From Thermoplasmata archaeon (GTDB taxonomy: Archaea; Thermoplasmatota; Thermoplasmata; WALJ01): a stretch of 64,000 nucleotides of DNA. The translations under genes were made by a program, and so were the position numbers. The DNA lies in assembly GCA_027006785.1 (NCBI GenBank), contig JALTFR010000047.1, positions 1 through 64,000 on the forward strand. The letters are read 5' to 3'. The notes under the pieces were generated by a model. It ran no database searches. It was not told the origin of the DNA and worked only from the letters and a program-made list of their open reading frames with translations. This document shows, one piece after another, positions 8,962-18,434 of the stretch (its first letter is position 1; each line of letters starts with the position of its first letter).

Positions 8962-9129
8962 CTGACATGTTGTGCATGTTCTCAATCCTAATTGACATTG
9001 TTCCTCGCCGGATGGCGTGAGCGCATATAATGTTTGTTTGAATTTATATCTTTCGATTGGTGGGGGCCCCTTCTGTGATGAAAAGATTAAATAAAGAAAG
9101 ATGGGTGGGAGAGCGCTCCGACCCATTAT

Positions 9130-9212
9130 GCAGGGGTAGCCAAGTCTGGAAACGGCGCAGGACTTAAGATCCTGTCCTCAGCGGTTCGGGGGTTCAAATC
9201 CCTCCCCCTGCA
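9130..9212 (+). tRNA. tRNA-Leu(TAA)
   Basis: 83-base class II tRNA. Acceptor GCAGGGG pairs with CCCCTGC plus discriminator A; anticodon stem CAGGA/TCCTG encloses CTTAAGA (anticodon TAA); the variable arm is followed by T arm GGGGGTTCAAATCCCTC. CCA is not encoded. It lies head-on with the zinc-ribbon gene and has no intron. Confidence 0.95.
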
Positions 9213-9283
9213 CATTACAGTTGATTTCTTTGCTTTCGCAGTGCCGAGAAAAGAAAAAATAAGAGATTGGGTTTTAATGGGTT

Positions 9284-10645
9284 TCACGCCACATTTATTC
9301 CGTCCACGAGGACATGGGGCATTATGAAGGACATTCCGCTGATATCTCCTGTTACCGGCCTGCGCTCCCTGCTGACAGCGATAATCCCTTTCAGAAGGTC
9401 GGTGCTGTTCGTGCCTATCATTGCCGATGCGACAGGGTACTTTATCTCGCCGCCCTCCACATAGAAGAGCGTTGGCGAGTTAACAGAAATGTCTCCTGTA
9501 ACTGCATTGGCTGTGTGAGCACCCAGCACGCTGTATACTATGACGCCCCTGTCCATCTCGGATACGAGGGCATCGAAGTCCTTTGCCTCAGGAAATTCTA
9601 GGGCTATGTTGCGGGCAACCGTCTCGGGCGGTGTAGAATCCCTTGGGGACTTGAACCTGGCCCCGCTCCTCATTCCGTTCCCGGTCTGCTCAGCCCCGAA
9701 CTCAGCGGCGCTTATGCTGTCGTACATGAATCCCGCAAGGTTCCCGTCCTCGATGAGCGCCAGTTTCCTTGAGACTCCTCCTTCGTCGTCCGATGGCGCG
9801 GTGTACATTCCCATGGGGTTCAGCTGGTCGTCGTAGAGCGAAAGCCCTTTCACAGCCACCTGCTCACCGAGCATCTCTGGCCTGTAAACGCTCTCTCCCC
9901 TGTGGGCCCTGTTGCCATAGAGCTGTGGAACAGTGGTGTACTCTATCAGGCTGGCGAATGTCCTGGGATGGAACAATATCTTCATCTTCCCGGGCTTCTC
10001 CAGTTTTCCTGCGCCCTGGGTGTCAAGCGCTCTCTGTCCGGCCTCTTTCCCCACCTCGTTGAAGTCTATGTCCTTCATGTGCGAGACCCTGAATGCTGTT
10101 CCGTTGGAGACAGTCTTATCCGGAAGGACCGCGTATATCCCGCCTCCGATGCTGCTCTCCTTTCCCTCTGCATATACTCCATGCGAGTTATAGACATAGT
10201 ACTCGGTGTATCCGTATCCGAGACCGCCGCCTGCCACCACCATCTTCTCGTGGAGGAGCGCGGATTCGAACATCTCCTTCGTCATGCGCAGGGCCTCTTC
10301 GGGGTCCATATTGGCCACATCGTCGCTGTATATCCCATCCACCACGGGGAAGGAGTCATCCTTCAGGAATGAATAACCCTCCACATTCTTTCCCAGTTTA
10401 GACAGTTTCAGAGCGCTCTCTATCGCCTTTTCGGTGTTCTCCTCCGAGAAGTAACTGAAGCCTATCCTTCCGTCCTTCAGCACCCTTATAGCGTATCCCG
10501 TGGATGCTCCGCCGCCGCCGAAGTCAATCTGGTTGTTCTCAACGCTTATCTCGGTCTCTGTCCCTCTGAGGAAGAATACCTCCGCCTCGTCAGCGCCCAT
10601 GCGCTCTGCAATCTTTATGATGTCCTCAGGTTCCATCTCATGCAC
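9284..10645 (-). CDS. pmbA: TldE/PmbA-like protease partner subunit
   Basis: The metal-less partner of the TldD/TldE protease, which in bacteria cuts microcin B17 and CcdA and exists in many archaea with unknown clients. The 453 residues show the TldE layout: an N-terminal domain with GYAIRVLKDGRIGFSYFSE, then a C-terminal half with EYTTVPQLYGNRAHRGESVY. The HExxxH metal site of TldD is absent, as expected. It overlaps the end of tldD by eight bases and is translated directly after it, so the two form an operon and probably a 1:1 complex. Confidence 0.92.
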   Translation of the reverse strand: MHEMEPEDIIKIAERMGADEAEVFFLRGTETEISVENNQIDFGGGGASTGYAIRVLKDGRIGFSYFSEENTEKAIESALKLSKLGKNVEGYSFLKDDSFPVVDGIYSDDVANMDPEEALRMTKEMFESALLHEKMVVAGGGLGYGYTEYYVYNSHGVYAEGKESSIGGGIYAVLPDKTVSNGTAFRVSHMKDIDFNEVGKEAGQRALDTQGAGKLEKPGKMKILFHPRTFASLIEYTTVPQLYGNRAHRGESVYRPEMLGEQVAVKGLSLYDDQLNPMGMYTAPSDDEGGVSRKLALIEDGNLAGFMYDSISAAEFGAEQTGNGMRSGARFKSPRDSTPPETVARNIALEFPEAKDFDALVSEMDRGVIVYSVLGAHTANAVTGDISVNSPTLFYVEGGEIKYPVASAMIGTNSTDLLKGIIAVSRERRPVTGDISGMSFIMPHVLVDGINVA

Positions 10646-12020
10646 CCCCTACATTGGCTTCCTTTATCCTGATGTGTGGGCCTCCGTCGCTCACCGGCAC
10701 CCACTGCCCCTTTCCGCATGAGCCGGGATGCCCGAACCTGAAGTCGTTGCCCACCGCATCTATGCTCTTCAGTATCTCAAGGGTCCTGCCTCCGAATGAA
10801 ACATCCTTCAGCGGCTTGGTTATCTCTCCGTTCTCTATCAGGAACGCCTCCTGAGCGCTGAACTGGAAGGTTCCCTTTCCTGTATCCACCTGTCCGCCCC
10901 TGCTTCCCTTCGCATATATTCCCAGTTTTATGTCCTCAACAAGCTCCTCAAATGAGTGGTCGCCGTTGTCTATGAATGTGTTGCTCATCCTCACCAGCGG
11001 GCGATACGCTATGCTCTCGGCCCTTGCGCTCCCGTTGGGTTCCATTCCCAGCTTGAAGGCGGTCTCCCTGCTCAGCAGGTATGTCTTCAGGACTCCATTC
11101 TCCACGAGAACCTTCTTTCTCGCCTTGACCCCTTCGTCGTCGTACGGGAACGACCCATACACATTCGCTCTTGTCGGGTCGTCTATTATCGTCACCACCT
11201 CGGAGCCGACCATCTCTCCTATCATCCCTTCAAGGCATGAATCCCCTGCAAGAACAAGGTCGGCCTCGGTTGCATGGCCGAGCGCTTCGTGCGCGAACAC
11301 TCCCGTCAGGTCCGGGTCTGATATGACAGGCATGAGCCCGCTCGGGCTCTTCTCTGCATGCAGCAGCCTTACAGCGCTCTCCGCGCCCTCCACCGCGTTC
11401 TCTATCGGGTCCTGGCCAGTCTGCTCGAAGACCTCGAATCCTCCCGTGCCCCCTGCAGACACAACAAGGCTGGATATGTTGGAGCCGTCCTTTGCCACCA
11501 GCGATGCCCTGACATATGTTCGGGTGACCTGAGTTCTCACATCCGAGCCATCTGTGTTCACAAGCCTCTGGTACAGGGTCTTGTCCGCATATCCTGCGCT
11601 CACCGTCTTTATTCCCTGAACCTCTTTGGCCCTTGTCACCATATCTCTGAGAAGTTCGTGCTTTTCCTTTATGCCCGTGCTCATCGGGTCCTTCTTAGGC
11701 TGCCATATCACCGTGTCCGTGACAACAGGCACATCCGCCATCCCGGTCTTCCTCTCTCCCATCTGAGATGTTGCCTTTGCAAGTTTGAACGCTGTTTCAA
11801 GGGCGTTCAGCAGGGATGCCTCGCTCATGTCGTGCGTGGAGTAGAAGCCCCATGCTCCGTTATAGAGCACCCTTATTCCCATTCCCTCGCTCTCTCCGAA
11901 TATGGCCTTCTCAACCTGAGAGTCCTTCAGTTCAAGCGATGTTCCCGATACCCGGGCTGTCCTTATGTCGCAGTAATCGGCGCCCATGTCGAGCGCCTTT
12001 CTTATCAGTTCCTCTTCCAA
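10638..12020 (-). CDS. tldD: TldD metalloprotease
   Basis: Catalytic subunit of the TldD/TldE protease. The zinc-binding HExxxH motif is seen as HEALGH at residues 244-249 within FAHEALGHATEADLVLAG. A glycine-rich stretch GGRTLEILKSIDAVGNDF and the end FGHPGSCGKGQWVPVSDGGP match family C-terminal motifs. The 460-residue length is typical. A run of AT-rich sequence just upstream separates it from the SRP RNA gene on the same strand, so read-through is possible. Confidence 0.94.
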   Translation of the reverse strand: MEEELIRKALDMGADYCDIRTARVSGTSLELKDSQVEKAIFGESEGMGIRVLYNGAWGFYSTHDMSEASLLNALETAFKLAKATSQMGERKTGMADVPVVTDTVIWQPKKDPMSTGIKEKHELLRDMVTRAKEVQGIKTVSAGYADKTLYQRLVNTDGSDVRTQVTRTYVRASLVAKDGSNISSLVVSAGGTGGFEVFEQTGQDPIENAVEGAESAVRLLHAEKSPSGLMPVISDPDLTGVFAHEALGHATEADLVLAGDSCLEGMIGEMVGSEVVTIIDDPTRANVYGSFPYDDEGVKARKKVLVENGVLKTYLLSRETAFKLGMEPNGSARAESIAYRPLVRMSNTFIDNGDHSFEELVEDIKLGIYAKGSRGGQVDTGKGTFQFSAQEAFLIENGEITKPLKDVSFGGRTLEILKSIDAVGNDFRFGHPGSCGKGQWVPVSDGGPHIRIKEANVGGA

Positions 12021-12085
12021 TCTATCACCATCCTCTGTTCATTATTGCTCTATTTGACACTGTTGTTCCACTTCTGTGCCTGTAA

Positions 12086-12402
12086 GTGCCAGGCCAGCCG
12101 GGATCGACGCTCGGCACGCCTCCGGTTGACCCCGGGACCTTCTCGGCCCCGCAACCCCGGGAGCGTCGATAGTCCACGGTAGGGCTGCTCCCTTCCGGGC
12201 CTGACCCGGTTTCCGCGGCAAAGGCAGGACGCCTGCCCTCCGGCAGACATGCCATGCCACCTTCGGCCCCCCGGGACAGAACCTCATAGTCGGCCACGGG
12301 ACCGGAGGAATGACCGGATACGCCTCTCCCGGCCGTCACCCCCGCGTATAGGCGATTTCGGGTAACAGGGGACGCCTAGCCCCCCGGTCAAGCCTGGCGC
12401 TC
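12086..12402 (-). ncRNA. 7S signal recognition particle RNA
   Basis: Read on the minus strand, the S-domain loop sequence GGTCAGGCCCGGAAGGGAGC is present at about 12185-12206. This is the SRP54-binding helix 8 signature. The 5' part contains the archaeal Alu-domain sequence GGCGTCCCCTGTTACCCGAA, and the ends pair through GCCAGGC (near 12398) and GCCTGGC (near 12088) as helix 1. Length about 317 bases is normal for archaeal 7S RNA. All protein ORFs predicted in this interval are artefacts. The exact ends are estimated from helix 1. Confidence 0.95.
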
Positions 12403-12428
12403 TAACAGTCAGAGACTCCTATTTAAGC
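12403..12428 (-). promoter_or_regulatory. Promoter of SRP RNA
   Basis: On the minus strand GGCTTAAATAGG forms a good TATA box about 22-25 bases before the inferred 5' end of the 7S RNA. It sits directly after the aminotransferase stop. Confidence 0.7.
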
Positions 12429-12446
12429 CTCACCCTCGGGTTGTTC

Positions 12447-13574
12447 TCATATCCCCTGCACCGCTTCCCTCACCCTGCGCATGGCCTCCATTATGTTCTC
12501 CTTTGAGTTGGCGTACGAGAACCTTATGTGGCCCTCTCCGGCCCTTCCGAATGCGCTCCCCGGAGATGAGAGAACCCCGTGCTTGAGCAGGAGCATGGAA
12601 AGTTCCTCAGAGCTCATGTCGAAATCAAATGATGGAAGGACATAGAAGGCCCCCCTCGGCGTGTGGGTGTGGAATCCATCTATTGAGTTCAGTTCCTTGA
12701 CAATGACATCCCTTCTCTCCCTGAATGCGCTCACCATCTCCTCTATGTAGTACTGGGAGTGTAGCATGGCCGCCAGAGCGCCGTACTGTATCGGTGTCGG
12801 CGGGCATGCCACCGTGTAGTAGTGCATCTTGGATATCGCCTTCATAAGCTCCTTGTCAGGTGATGCCGCGTATCCTATCCTCCACCCTGTCATTGCGAAT
12901 GTCTTCGAGAATGAATTGATGTGCACCACATTCTCAGCATGGCTGAGAAATGATGTGAATGCCCCATCATAGACCATTTCATCGTAGACCTCGTCCGCTA
13001 TTATCGTGAACCCGTTGTCCTGCGATAGTTCGCTTATGGCCTTAACTGTGCTCTCTGAAAATACGCCTCCCGTGGGGTTTCCCGGGGAGTTTATCACCAT
13101 TCCCTTCGTCTTCGGGCCTATGAGCGACTTCAATTCCTCTATCTCCGGTTCGAAGCGGTTCTCCTCCTTCAGGGTATAATACACCGGCTTTGCGCCTGCT
13201 ATCGTGGTGTGTGCGGGATAGAGAACGAATCCAGGGTCAGGTATGAGCACCTCATCTCCTTCCTGAAAGAGGCTCTGGAATGTGCTCATGAGAGCCTCGG
13301 TGGCGCTCGATGTAACTATCACATTATCCTTCTGAAGAGAGGTGTCGTATCTGTGCAGGCGCTCCGCTATTGCCTCCCTGAGCTCGGGTATTCCTGCAGT
13401 GGGCCCGTACTTGTTCTTCCCCTCCTCCATTGCCCTTCTAACCCCTTCTATCGCTTCCTTCGGCGGCTGGAAATCAGGCTCCCCCAGCCCGAGGTTTATG
13501 GAATCCGATGTCGCCATCTCGAACAGCTTTCTTATGCCGGACAGTTGTATGGAATCTACCCTTCTGGAGGTCAT
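12447..13574 (-). CDS. PLP-dependent aminotransferase, class I/II
   Basis: An aminotransferase of the aspartate/aromatic type. The PLP lysine lies in SFSKTFAMTGWRIGY. Other markers are NSPGNPTGGVFSE, the Asp in IADEVYDEMVYDG, and the carboxylate-binding Arg region GEGHIRFSYANS. The track start at 13619 overlaps the preceding DUF424 gene. ATG 13574 leaves 375 residues and lies about 25 bases after a TTAAAT TATA-like box, so a leaderless start is likely. Substrate cannot be told from sequence; aspartate or aromatic amino acids are most common in this subgroup. Confidence 0.88.
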   Translation of the reverse strand: MTSRRVDSIQLSGIRKLFEMATSDSINLGLGEPDFQPPKEAIEGVRRAMEEGKNKYGPTAGIPELREAIAERLHRYDTSLQKDNVIVTSSATEALMSTFQSLFQEGDEVLIPDPGFVLYPAHTTIAGAKPVYYTLKEENRFEPEIEELKSLIGPKTKGMVINSPGNPTGGVFSESTVKAISELSQDNGFTIIADEVYDEMVYDGAFTSFLSHAENVVHINSFSKTFAMTGWRIGYAASPDKELMKAISKMHYYTVACPPTPIQYGALAAMLHSQYYIEEMVSAFRERRDVIVKELNSIDGFHTHTPRGAFYVLPSFDFDMSSEELSMLLLKHGVLSSPGSAFGRAGEGHIRFSYANSKENIMEAMRRVREAVQGI

Positions 13575-13596
13575 GGCCAGCCATAGCACACGTGAT

Positions 13597-13905
13597 TTAA
13601 CCTTTTCCGGTCCTGTCATCGAACATTATGGCGGCCTGTGCATGCATAACTCCGCCTATTTTCAGGACGTTTTCCTTATCAACCCAGCCCATCTCCATAG
13701 CGATGGAAACGGAGCGCTCTCCCACAAGGTTAAGAATGGTGGCCCTTTGAAGATGGATTTTCAGCCCCTCCTCCTTCACAAGAACTCCGCCGTAAAAATC
13801 CCGGTAAACCTTCAGAGACAGCTCGCCTTCCGTGAAGGTTTCATCTATGAGTTCGGCATCACAGACAGCCAGTACTATGTCCCTTCCGGCAGGGTGCAGT
13901 TTCAC
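13597..13905 (-). CDS. DUF424 family protein
   Basis: A small archaeal conserved protein of unknown function. The sequence KLHPAGRDIVLAVCDAELID followed by LSLKVYRDFYGG matches the start of the DUF424 family. The track ORF begins 63 bases earlier, inside mcm. I prefer the GTG at 13905 because it comes eight bases after the mcm stop and puts the conserved core at the N terminus, giving 102 residues. It is co-transcribed with mcm, a pairing that may reflect shared expression rather than shared function. Confidence 0.7.
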   Translation of the reverse strand: MKLHPAGRDIVLAVCDAELIDETFTEGELSLKVYRDFYGGVLVKEEGLKIHLQRATILNLVGERSVSIAMEMGWVDKENVLKIGGVMHAQAAIMFDDRTGKG

Positions 13906-13912
13906 CCAGTAC

Positions 13913-15994
13913 TCAGATTCTGAGCTTTCTATATTTCTCCGGGCTTGGCTCATAAATGCTTCCACCATCGTTCTTTATCTTGTCTATCGTCTCCCTGAGC
14001 TGCATCTCGGAGATTCCTTTCGGGCTCAGTATCTCGTAAAGTTCCCTGAATGTTATCTGTTCCTTCTCTTTGAAGAGCTCCTCCATGGTCTCCCAGACCG
14101 TCCTCCTTATCGCTCTTTTACTGGAACTCTCCCCGGTTATCTGAGAATCCACATCGTCATGAAGCACGTCTTCAAGATATGCTCGCATGAGAGCTATTGC
14201 AACCTCTGCATCCTTCTCGTCCGCTTCTTCGCTCAGACGCACCCTTGCGCTCGCTTCTGTCATACGGACCAGCGCCTCCAGATGCCTTGCTGTTATGCTT
14301 ACAATGCTCTTCTTCGTGCCTTTTTTGCGCGTTTTAAGGTAGTAATCCTCTATCTTCTTTATTGCTCCGTCCGTCATTATCGGGTTCAACCTCTTGGCGT
14401 ATGAGACGTATTTTTTCATGAGGTCGGGGTCTATCTTCGATATGTGACTCTCAATAGACTCGTCACTCCGGTCGTTCTTCAGTTTCTCCCCGATTCTGTG
14501 GCCTTTCAATATGTGCTCCGCTATGTTCTTGTCCCTCTTCGGGTCCTGCACATCCAGCATTATGAACATAAGGTCAAAACGGGACATGAGCGGAGGCGGG
14601 AGATTGACCTCCTCTATGAGTGAATCCGAGTTCTGAGAAAAGCGCCCGAGCTTGGGGTTCGCAGCTCCTAGGAGGGCGCATCTAGACTTCAATGTCGCTG
14701 AAATACCTGCCTTTACCACGGTTATGGTCTGCTGTTCCATTGCCTCGTGCATGCTTGACCTGTCCTCGTTGCTCATCTTATCCATCTCATCTATGCAGGC
14801 TATTCCTCCATCAGCCATGACGAGCGCTCCCGCTTCCAGAGTCCATCTCCCGTCGCCCCCTTCATCCTTGACTGCCGCTGCGGTGAGTCCTGCCGCAGAT
14901 GCGGACTTTCCTGAGGCATATACGCCCCTTGGAGAGAGCTTACTGATGTATTTCAGCATCTGTGACTTGGCAGTTCCCGGATCACCCACCAGAAGTATGT
15001 GGATGTCCCCCCTTATGTGCGTGCCATCGGGCATCTCTTTGGCCACCCCTCCGAACAACTGAAGGGCAAGGGCCTTCTTTATCTTATCATGGCCATAGAC
15101 CGTCGGAGCTATGGAATGCGCAACATCCTCTATTGCCGTATCGCTCTTGGCTATGGCTTCAATCTTCTCTATGTCCTCCTCGCTGGGCTCTATGTCGCTG
15201 TATTCCTTGTTCTCCTTCTCCACATAGTTTACTTTGAAAATGAAATCAAAGGTTGTGGACTTTATGTTACCTCTGGCCCTGGGAACGGCGTCCAGTATCC
15301 CGTAAAGTATTACCCTGTCACCGGGAGCAAGCTGACCTGCCATATCGTCCTCCGCCAGCGCCACTATCCTCTGGGGCTGCTGACCTCCTTCAAGCTTCTC
15401 AGGGAGTTCCTGCACCTCCAGCCTCTCTTCATCAACAAAGACAGATCTGCTCATAACCAGCTTGAAACTCGTCTCGTTCTTTGACAGCCCGCATTCCGGA
15501 TTCGGACAGTGCAATGGCTCAGTTAACCTGTTGCCCTCCTGCTTCCTCATCTGAACATATCCGCATTTCGCACACTTGTATGCGGCCACTATGAGCTTTG
15601 GCCTGACCTCGCTGGCTTTTTTGACCATTCCGTCCAGAACTACGAAACGACCCACATCGGAGCTTCGAAGGTAACGTATGGACGTCCTCCATCTCTCTCC
15701 GAAATTGAAGAACCTTGCATGTATTCTCCTGGGAATTGCGGCCTCCATGTCCTCTCCGATCTGCTGCTTTATGCGCTCTTCGAGCGCCTCCTCAGCAGAC
15801 CTTATGACCTGCTCCGGGTCCTCGATCAGCAGTTCTATTATGTCCGGGTCAAATTCACTCAGTTCTCTCTGGTCTATAATTATGCTCTTCTTCCCTTGCT
15901 CCCCTGAAATGATGTCCGCTATCTGTGCGGAATACTCGTCCTTTTCGTAGAATTTCAGGAATCGGTCGATGAGTTCCTTGTTCTCCGTCACCAT
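13913..15994 (-). CDS. mcm: MCM replicative helicase
   Basis: Hexameric helicase that unwinds the replication fork. The N-terminal half contains the zinc finger CAKCGYVQ...CPNPECG around residues 140-165 and the beta-hairpin region. The AAA+ core has Walker A GDPGTAKSQ, Walker B CIDEMDKM, the sensor/arginine-finger stretch LPPPLMSRFDLMF, and a C-terminal winged helix (after about 610) ending SPEKYRKLRI. The 693-residue length is normal, and no intein interrupts the Walker A motif, a common intein site in archaeal MCM. DUF424 follows after eight bases. Confidence 0.97.
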   Translation of the reverse strand: MVTENKELIDRFLKFYEKDEYSAQIADIISGEQGKKSIIIDQRELSEFDPDIIELLIEDPEQVIRSAEEALEERIKQQIGEDMEAAIPRRIHARFFNFGERWRTSIRYLRSSDVGRFVVLDGMVKKASEVRPKLIVAAYKCAKCGYVQMRKQEGNRLTEPLHCPNPECGLSKNETSFKLVMSRSVFVDEERLEVQELPEKLEGGQQPQRIVALAEDDMAGQLAPGDRVILYGILDAVPRARGNIKSTTFDFIFKVNYVEKENKEYSDIEPSEEDIEKIEAIAKSDTAIEDVAHSIAPTVYGHDKIKKALALQLFGGVAKEMPDGTHIRGDIHILLVGDPGTAKSQMLKYISKLSPRGVYASGKSASAAGLTAAAVKDEGGDGRWTLEAGALVMADGGIACIDEMDKMSNEDRSSMHEAMEQQTITVVKAGISATLKSRCALLGAANPKLGRFSQNSDSLIEEVNLPPPLMSRFDLMFIMLDVQDPKRDKNIAEHILKGHRIGEKLKNDRSDESIESHISKIDPDLMKKYVSYAKRLNPIMTDGAIKKIEDYYLKTRKKGTKKSIVSITARHLEALVRMTEASARVRLSEEADEKDAEVAIALMRAYLEDVLHDDVDSQITGESSSKRAIRRTVWETMEELFKEKEQITFRELYEILSPKGISEMQLRETIDKIKNDGGSIYEPSPEKYRKLRI

Positions 15995-16069
15995 GTTCCT
16001 TCCTCGTGGGAAGCAAAGGTAAAATGGAGCGGAATATAAGCCTTCTGTCTGACAATTAAAATATAAAAG

Positions 16070-16142
16070 TGCTCCCGTCGGGATTTGAACCCGAGTCGCC
16101 GGCTCGAAAGGCCGGCATGATTGGCCGCTACACTACGGGAGC
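16070..16142 (-). tRNA. tRNA-Glu(TTC)
   Basis: 73 bases on the minus strand. Acceptor GCTCCCG pairs with CGGGAGC plus discriminator A; anticodon stem CCGGC/GCCGG encloses CTTTCGA (anticodon TTC); T arm CTCGGGTTCAAATCCCGA. A TATA-like CTTTAAGAAAG lies about 20 bases upstream of the 5' end. No intron. This tRNA is also the substrate of the GatE route once mischarged tRNA-Gln is made by GluRS. Confidence 0.95.
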
Positions 16143-16332
16143 TTTTTGCTTTCTTAAAGTGGGTTGGAGGAGAGCAGGAAAGACACTGGATTTCTTTGAG
16201 ATGCCTGGGTCTCGAGACTGCAGAACCCTTATCATTATTAAGGCCTCGAGTGTGCATGTTATTCGGTTTTTTATTTCAATCTTTCGGTCGTGTAAGCGGG
16301 AAAAGTATTAATTCAGGAGGGCATGTATGTTC

Positions 16333-17352
16333 ATGGGCGTTAACCTCTCCGCCATAATCCCGGCGGAAAAGAAGAAGATGAAGGATTTCATGGGATGGAG
16401 CGTTGCGATAGACGCTTACAACACCGTATACCAGTTCATATCCATAATCCGCCAGCCGGACGGGACACCTCTTGTGGACAGGATGGGCAGGATAACCTCC
16501 CATCTTTCAGGGATACTCTACCGGACTACGAATCTCATGGAGGCCGGGATACAGCCGGTCTATGTCTTCGATGGAAAGCCTGACGAACTGAAAAAGGACA
16601 CGATAGCGCAGAGAAAAGCCGCAAAGGAGAAAGCACAGGCCGCGTACGAGAAGGCGATAGAGGAAGGGGACATGGAAACGGCTAGGATGAAAGCGCAGCA
16701 GACCTCGAAACTGACATGGGAAATGGTGGATGAGGCGAAAAGGCTGCTGGACATGATGGGCGTCCCCTATGTTCAGGCACCGTCCGAGGGCGAGGCACAG
16801 GCCAGTTACATGGCGATGAAAGGGGCTGTGAGGGCTGCTGCATCCCAAGACTTCGATTCCCTTCTATTCGGCGCTCCCCTGCTGATACGCAACCTTACCA
16901 TCACGGGAAGGCGAAAGCTTCCGAGGAAGCAGATATACATAGATATCGTGCCTGAACTGATATCTCTTGAGAAATCCCTGAAAGTGCTGGGAATAAGCAG
17001 AGCGCAGCTCGTTGATGTGGCACTCATGGTAGGCACGGACTTTAACCCAGGAGTTAAGGGCATAGGCCCGAAAAAAGGTCTGAAACTGATACAGAAGCAC
17101 GGCACCCTCGAGGCAGTGATGAAGGAAAAGGGCTTTGAGGTGCCGAACTACGAGAGGATAAGGGATATATTTCTGAACCCGCAGGTGACCGACGATTTTG
17201 AACTCTCGTGGAAAGGGCCCGACGAGGAGGCCATAGTCTCCTATCTGTGCAAGGAGAGGGATTTCTCCGAGAACAGGGTGCGCTCCACCGTCAAGCGCAT
17301 GGAGAAGGCAAGGATGAACGCCAGCCAGACCACACTGGATGCCTGGTTCTAA
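16333..17352 (+). CDS. fen: Flap endonuclease 1
   Basis: Removes 5' flaps during Okazaki-fragment processing and repair. The N-terminal block MGVNLSAII starts at the second ATG; FEN1 needs Gly2 at the active site, so ATG 16333 is chosen over 16327. Metal-binding acidic residues are seen in SVAIDAYN, VYVFDGKP, APSEGEAQ, ASQDFDSLLFG and VGTDFNPGVKGIG. The last residues QTTLDAWF form a PIP box for PCNA. At 339 residues it has the usual archaeal length. A TATA-like AAGTATTAATTC lies about 30 bases upstream. Confidence 0.96.
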   Translation: MGVNLSAIIPAEKKKMKDFMGWSVAIDAYNTVYQFISIIRQPDGTPLVDRMGRITSHLSGILYRTTNLMEAGIQPVYVFDGKPDELKKDTIAQRKAAKEKAQAAYEKAIEEGDMETARMKAQQTSKLTWEMVDEAKRLLDMMGVPYVQAPSEGEAQASYMAMKGAVRAAASQDFDSLLFGAPLLIRNLTITGRRKLPRKQIYIDIVPELISLEKSLKVLGISRAQLVDVALMVGTDFNPGVKGIGPKKGLKLIQKHGTLEAVMKEKGFEVPNYERIRDIFLNPQVTDDFELSWKGPDEEAIVSYLCKERDFSENRVRSTVKRMEKARMNASQTTLDAWF

Positions 17353-17807
17353 TCCTCATCGGTATCCGGTTCCATTCCGTGCTCTATAAGGAACTCGTTG
17401 TGCCTGTCTATTCTCCGCATCTCGAAGACATAGAGGCCACCCATGACAAGGATGAGGAGCGCCATGGCCACCATGCTCTGCCAGTGTATGGACTCAAGGT
17501 CCGTGACTATGAGGAGTTCCTTCACTATTGCGAGCACGCCTATCTCCACCACATTCTTCATGCTCACATGGTGATGGAGCAGGTACATGGCGATTATCTC
17601 GAAAAGCTCGAAGAATATCAGGATGAGCACTATGCCCTGCAGGACCGACTCAACATCGAATCCCGTGAGTATCTCCTCTGCAAGTACGATGACAAGGTAT
17701 ATCACATAGACCATAGCGAGGGCACCCACCGCTATGACCACCATGTCAAATATGTTGCTCAACCACCGCATCAAGACCTTCTCGGTTCTGCTGAACTCCC
17801 TTTGCAT
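17349..17807 (-). CDS. PsiE-like membrane protein
   Basis: A 152-residue integral membrane protein with about four helices (near residues 20-42, 58-76, 85-102 and 110-128). The sequence ELFEIIAMYLLHHHVSMKNVVEIGVLAIVKELL matches the core of the phosphate-starvation-inducible PsiE family. The molecular function of PsiE is not known. It converges with fen, overlapping its stop by four bases. The tail after 130 is acidic and cytoplasmic. Confidence 0.75.
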   Translation of the reverse strand: MQREFSRTEKVLMRWLSNIFDMVVIAVGALAMVYVIYLVIVLAEEILTGFDVESVLQGIVLILIFFELFEIIAMYLLHHHVSMKNVVEIGVLAIVKELLIVTDLESIHWQSMVAMALLILVMGGLYVFEMRRIDRHNEFLIEHGMEPDTDED

Positions 17808-17837
17808 GTCTGCACCTCTGTGTGCATCGGCTCTCTG

Positions 17838-18434
17838 TTAAAAAGATTTGTGGTGAAGGAATATCGCCACCGTTCCTTTTCTGACCTTCACAGTGGCATC
17901 TCTTTCGGATATATTGGATATCCCGCTCACATCCATTAGAACACCGTCGAACCCGTATTTGAACCCTCTCAGGCTCAGTTCCGCGCTCTCCCCCATGGGC
18001 ACGACCGAGACCCTCCTTCCCTCCGGTATTTCCCTGTTCTCCCCTTCCTTCACCGTAAATATCTCCATCTCCGGCTCCAGAATACTTATGGGAACAGGCG
18101 AGAAGAGCATCATCCGTATGTTCTCCATCACATGGTCCATCTGCCTTGATAGAGCGCAGGTCAGGGTTATGTCATCCGCCCCTCTCTCAACTGCGGCCTT
18201 TATCGCAAGATATCCGTCCGTGTGGTCCTTCTCAGGGTCGTATGTGATCGTTTCCGTGCTCGGAGGTATGCCGTCTATGGAATCCATATCTCCCACGACA
18301 ACGCATGGGTTCAGGCCTGCGTTGAGGTAGTGCCTGTACCCTCCATCAGAGGCGATCAAGGCTCTCCCGATGCTCAGTTCCCTCAGGAACTCGTATGAGG
18401 GGCAATCTCCGTTCAGGACTATGAGCGCTCTCAT
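17838..18434 (-). CDS. Thiamine pyrophosphokinase-like protein
   Basis: Transfers pyrophosphate from ATP to thiamine, giving thiamine pyrophosphate. The N-terminal half has LIASDGGYRHY, PCVVVGDMDSIDG and EKDHTDGYLAIKAAVERGAD, the three blocks of TPK. A C-terminal beta domain follows. The track start at 18506 lies inside the regulator upstream; ATG 18434 overlaps that gene's stop by four bases and gives 198 residues with the usual N terminus RALIVLNGDCP. With thiL close by, this cell may make TPP both by phosphorylating thiamine monophosphate and by salvaging thiamine. Confidence 0.85.
   Translation of the reverse strand: MRALIVLNGDCPSYEFLRELSIGRALIASDGGYRHYLNAGLNPCVVVGDMDSIDGIPPSTETITYDPEKDHTDGYLAIKAAVERGADDITLTCALSRQMDHVMENIRMMLFSPVPISILEPEMEIFTVKEGENREIPEGRRVSVVPMGESAELSLRGFKYGFDGVLMDVSGISNISERDATVKVRKGTVAIFLHHKSF

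Noticed and set aside
12025-12339. Three overlapping minus-strand ORFs of 66-104 residues
   Set aside because: They lie inside the 7S SRP RNA gene, whose S domain, Alu domain and closing helix are visible; the GC-rich RNA simply lacks stops.
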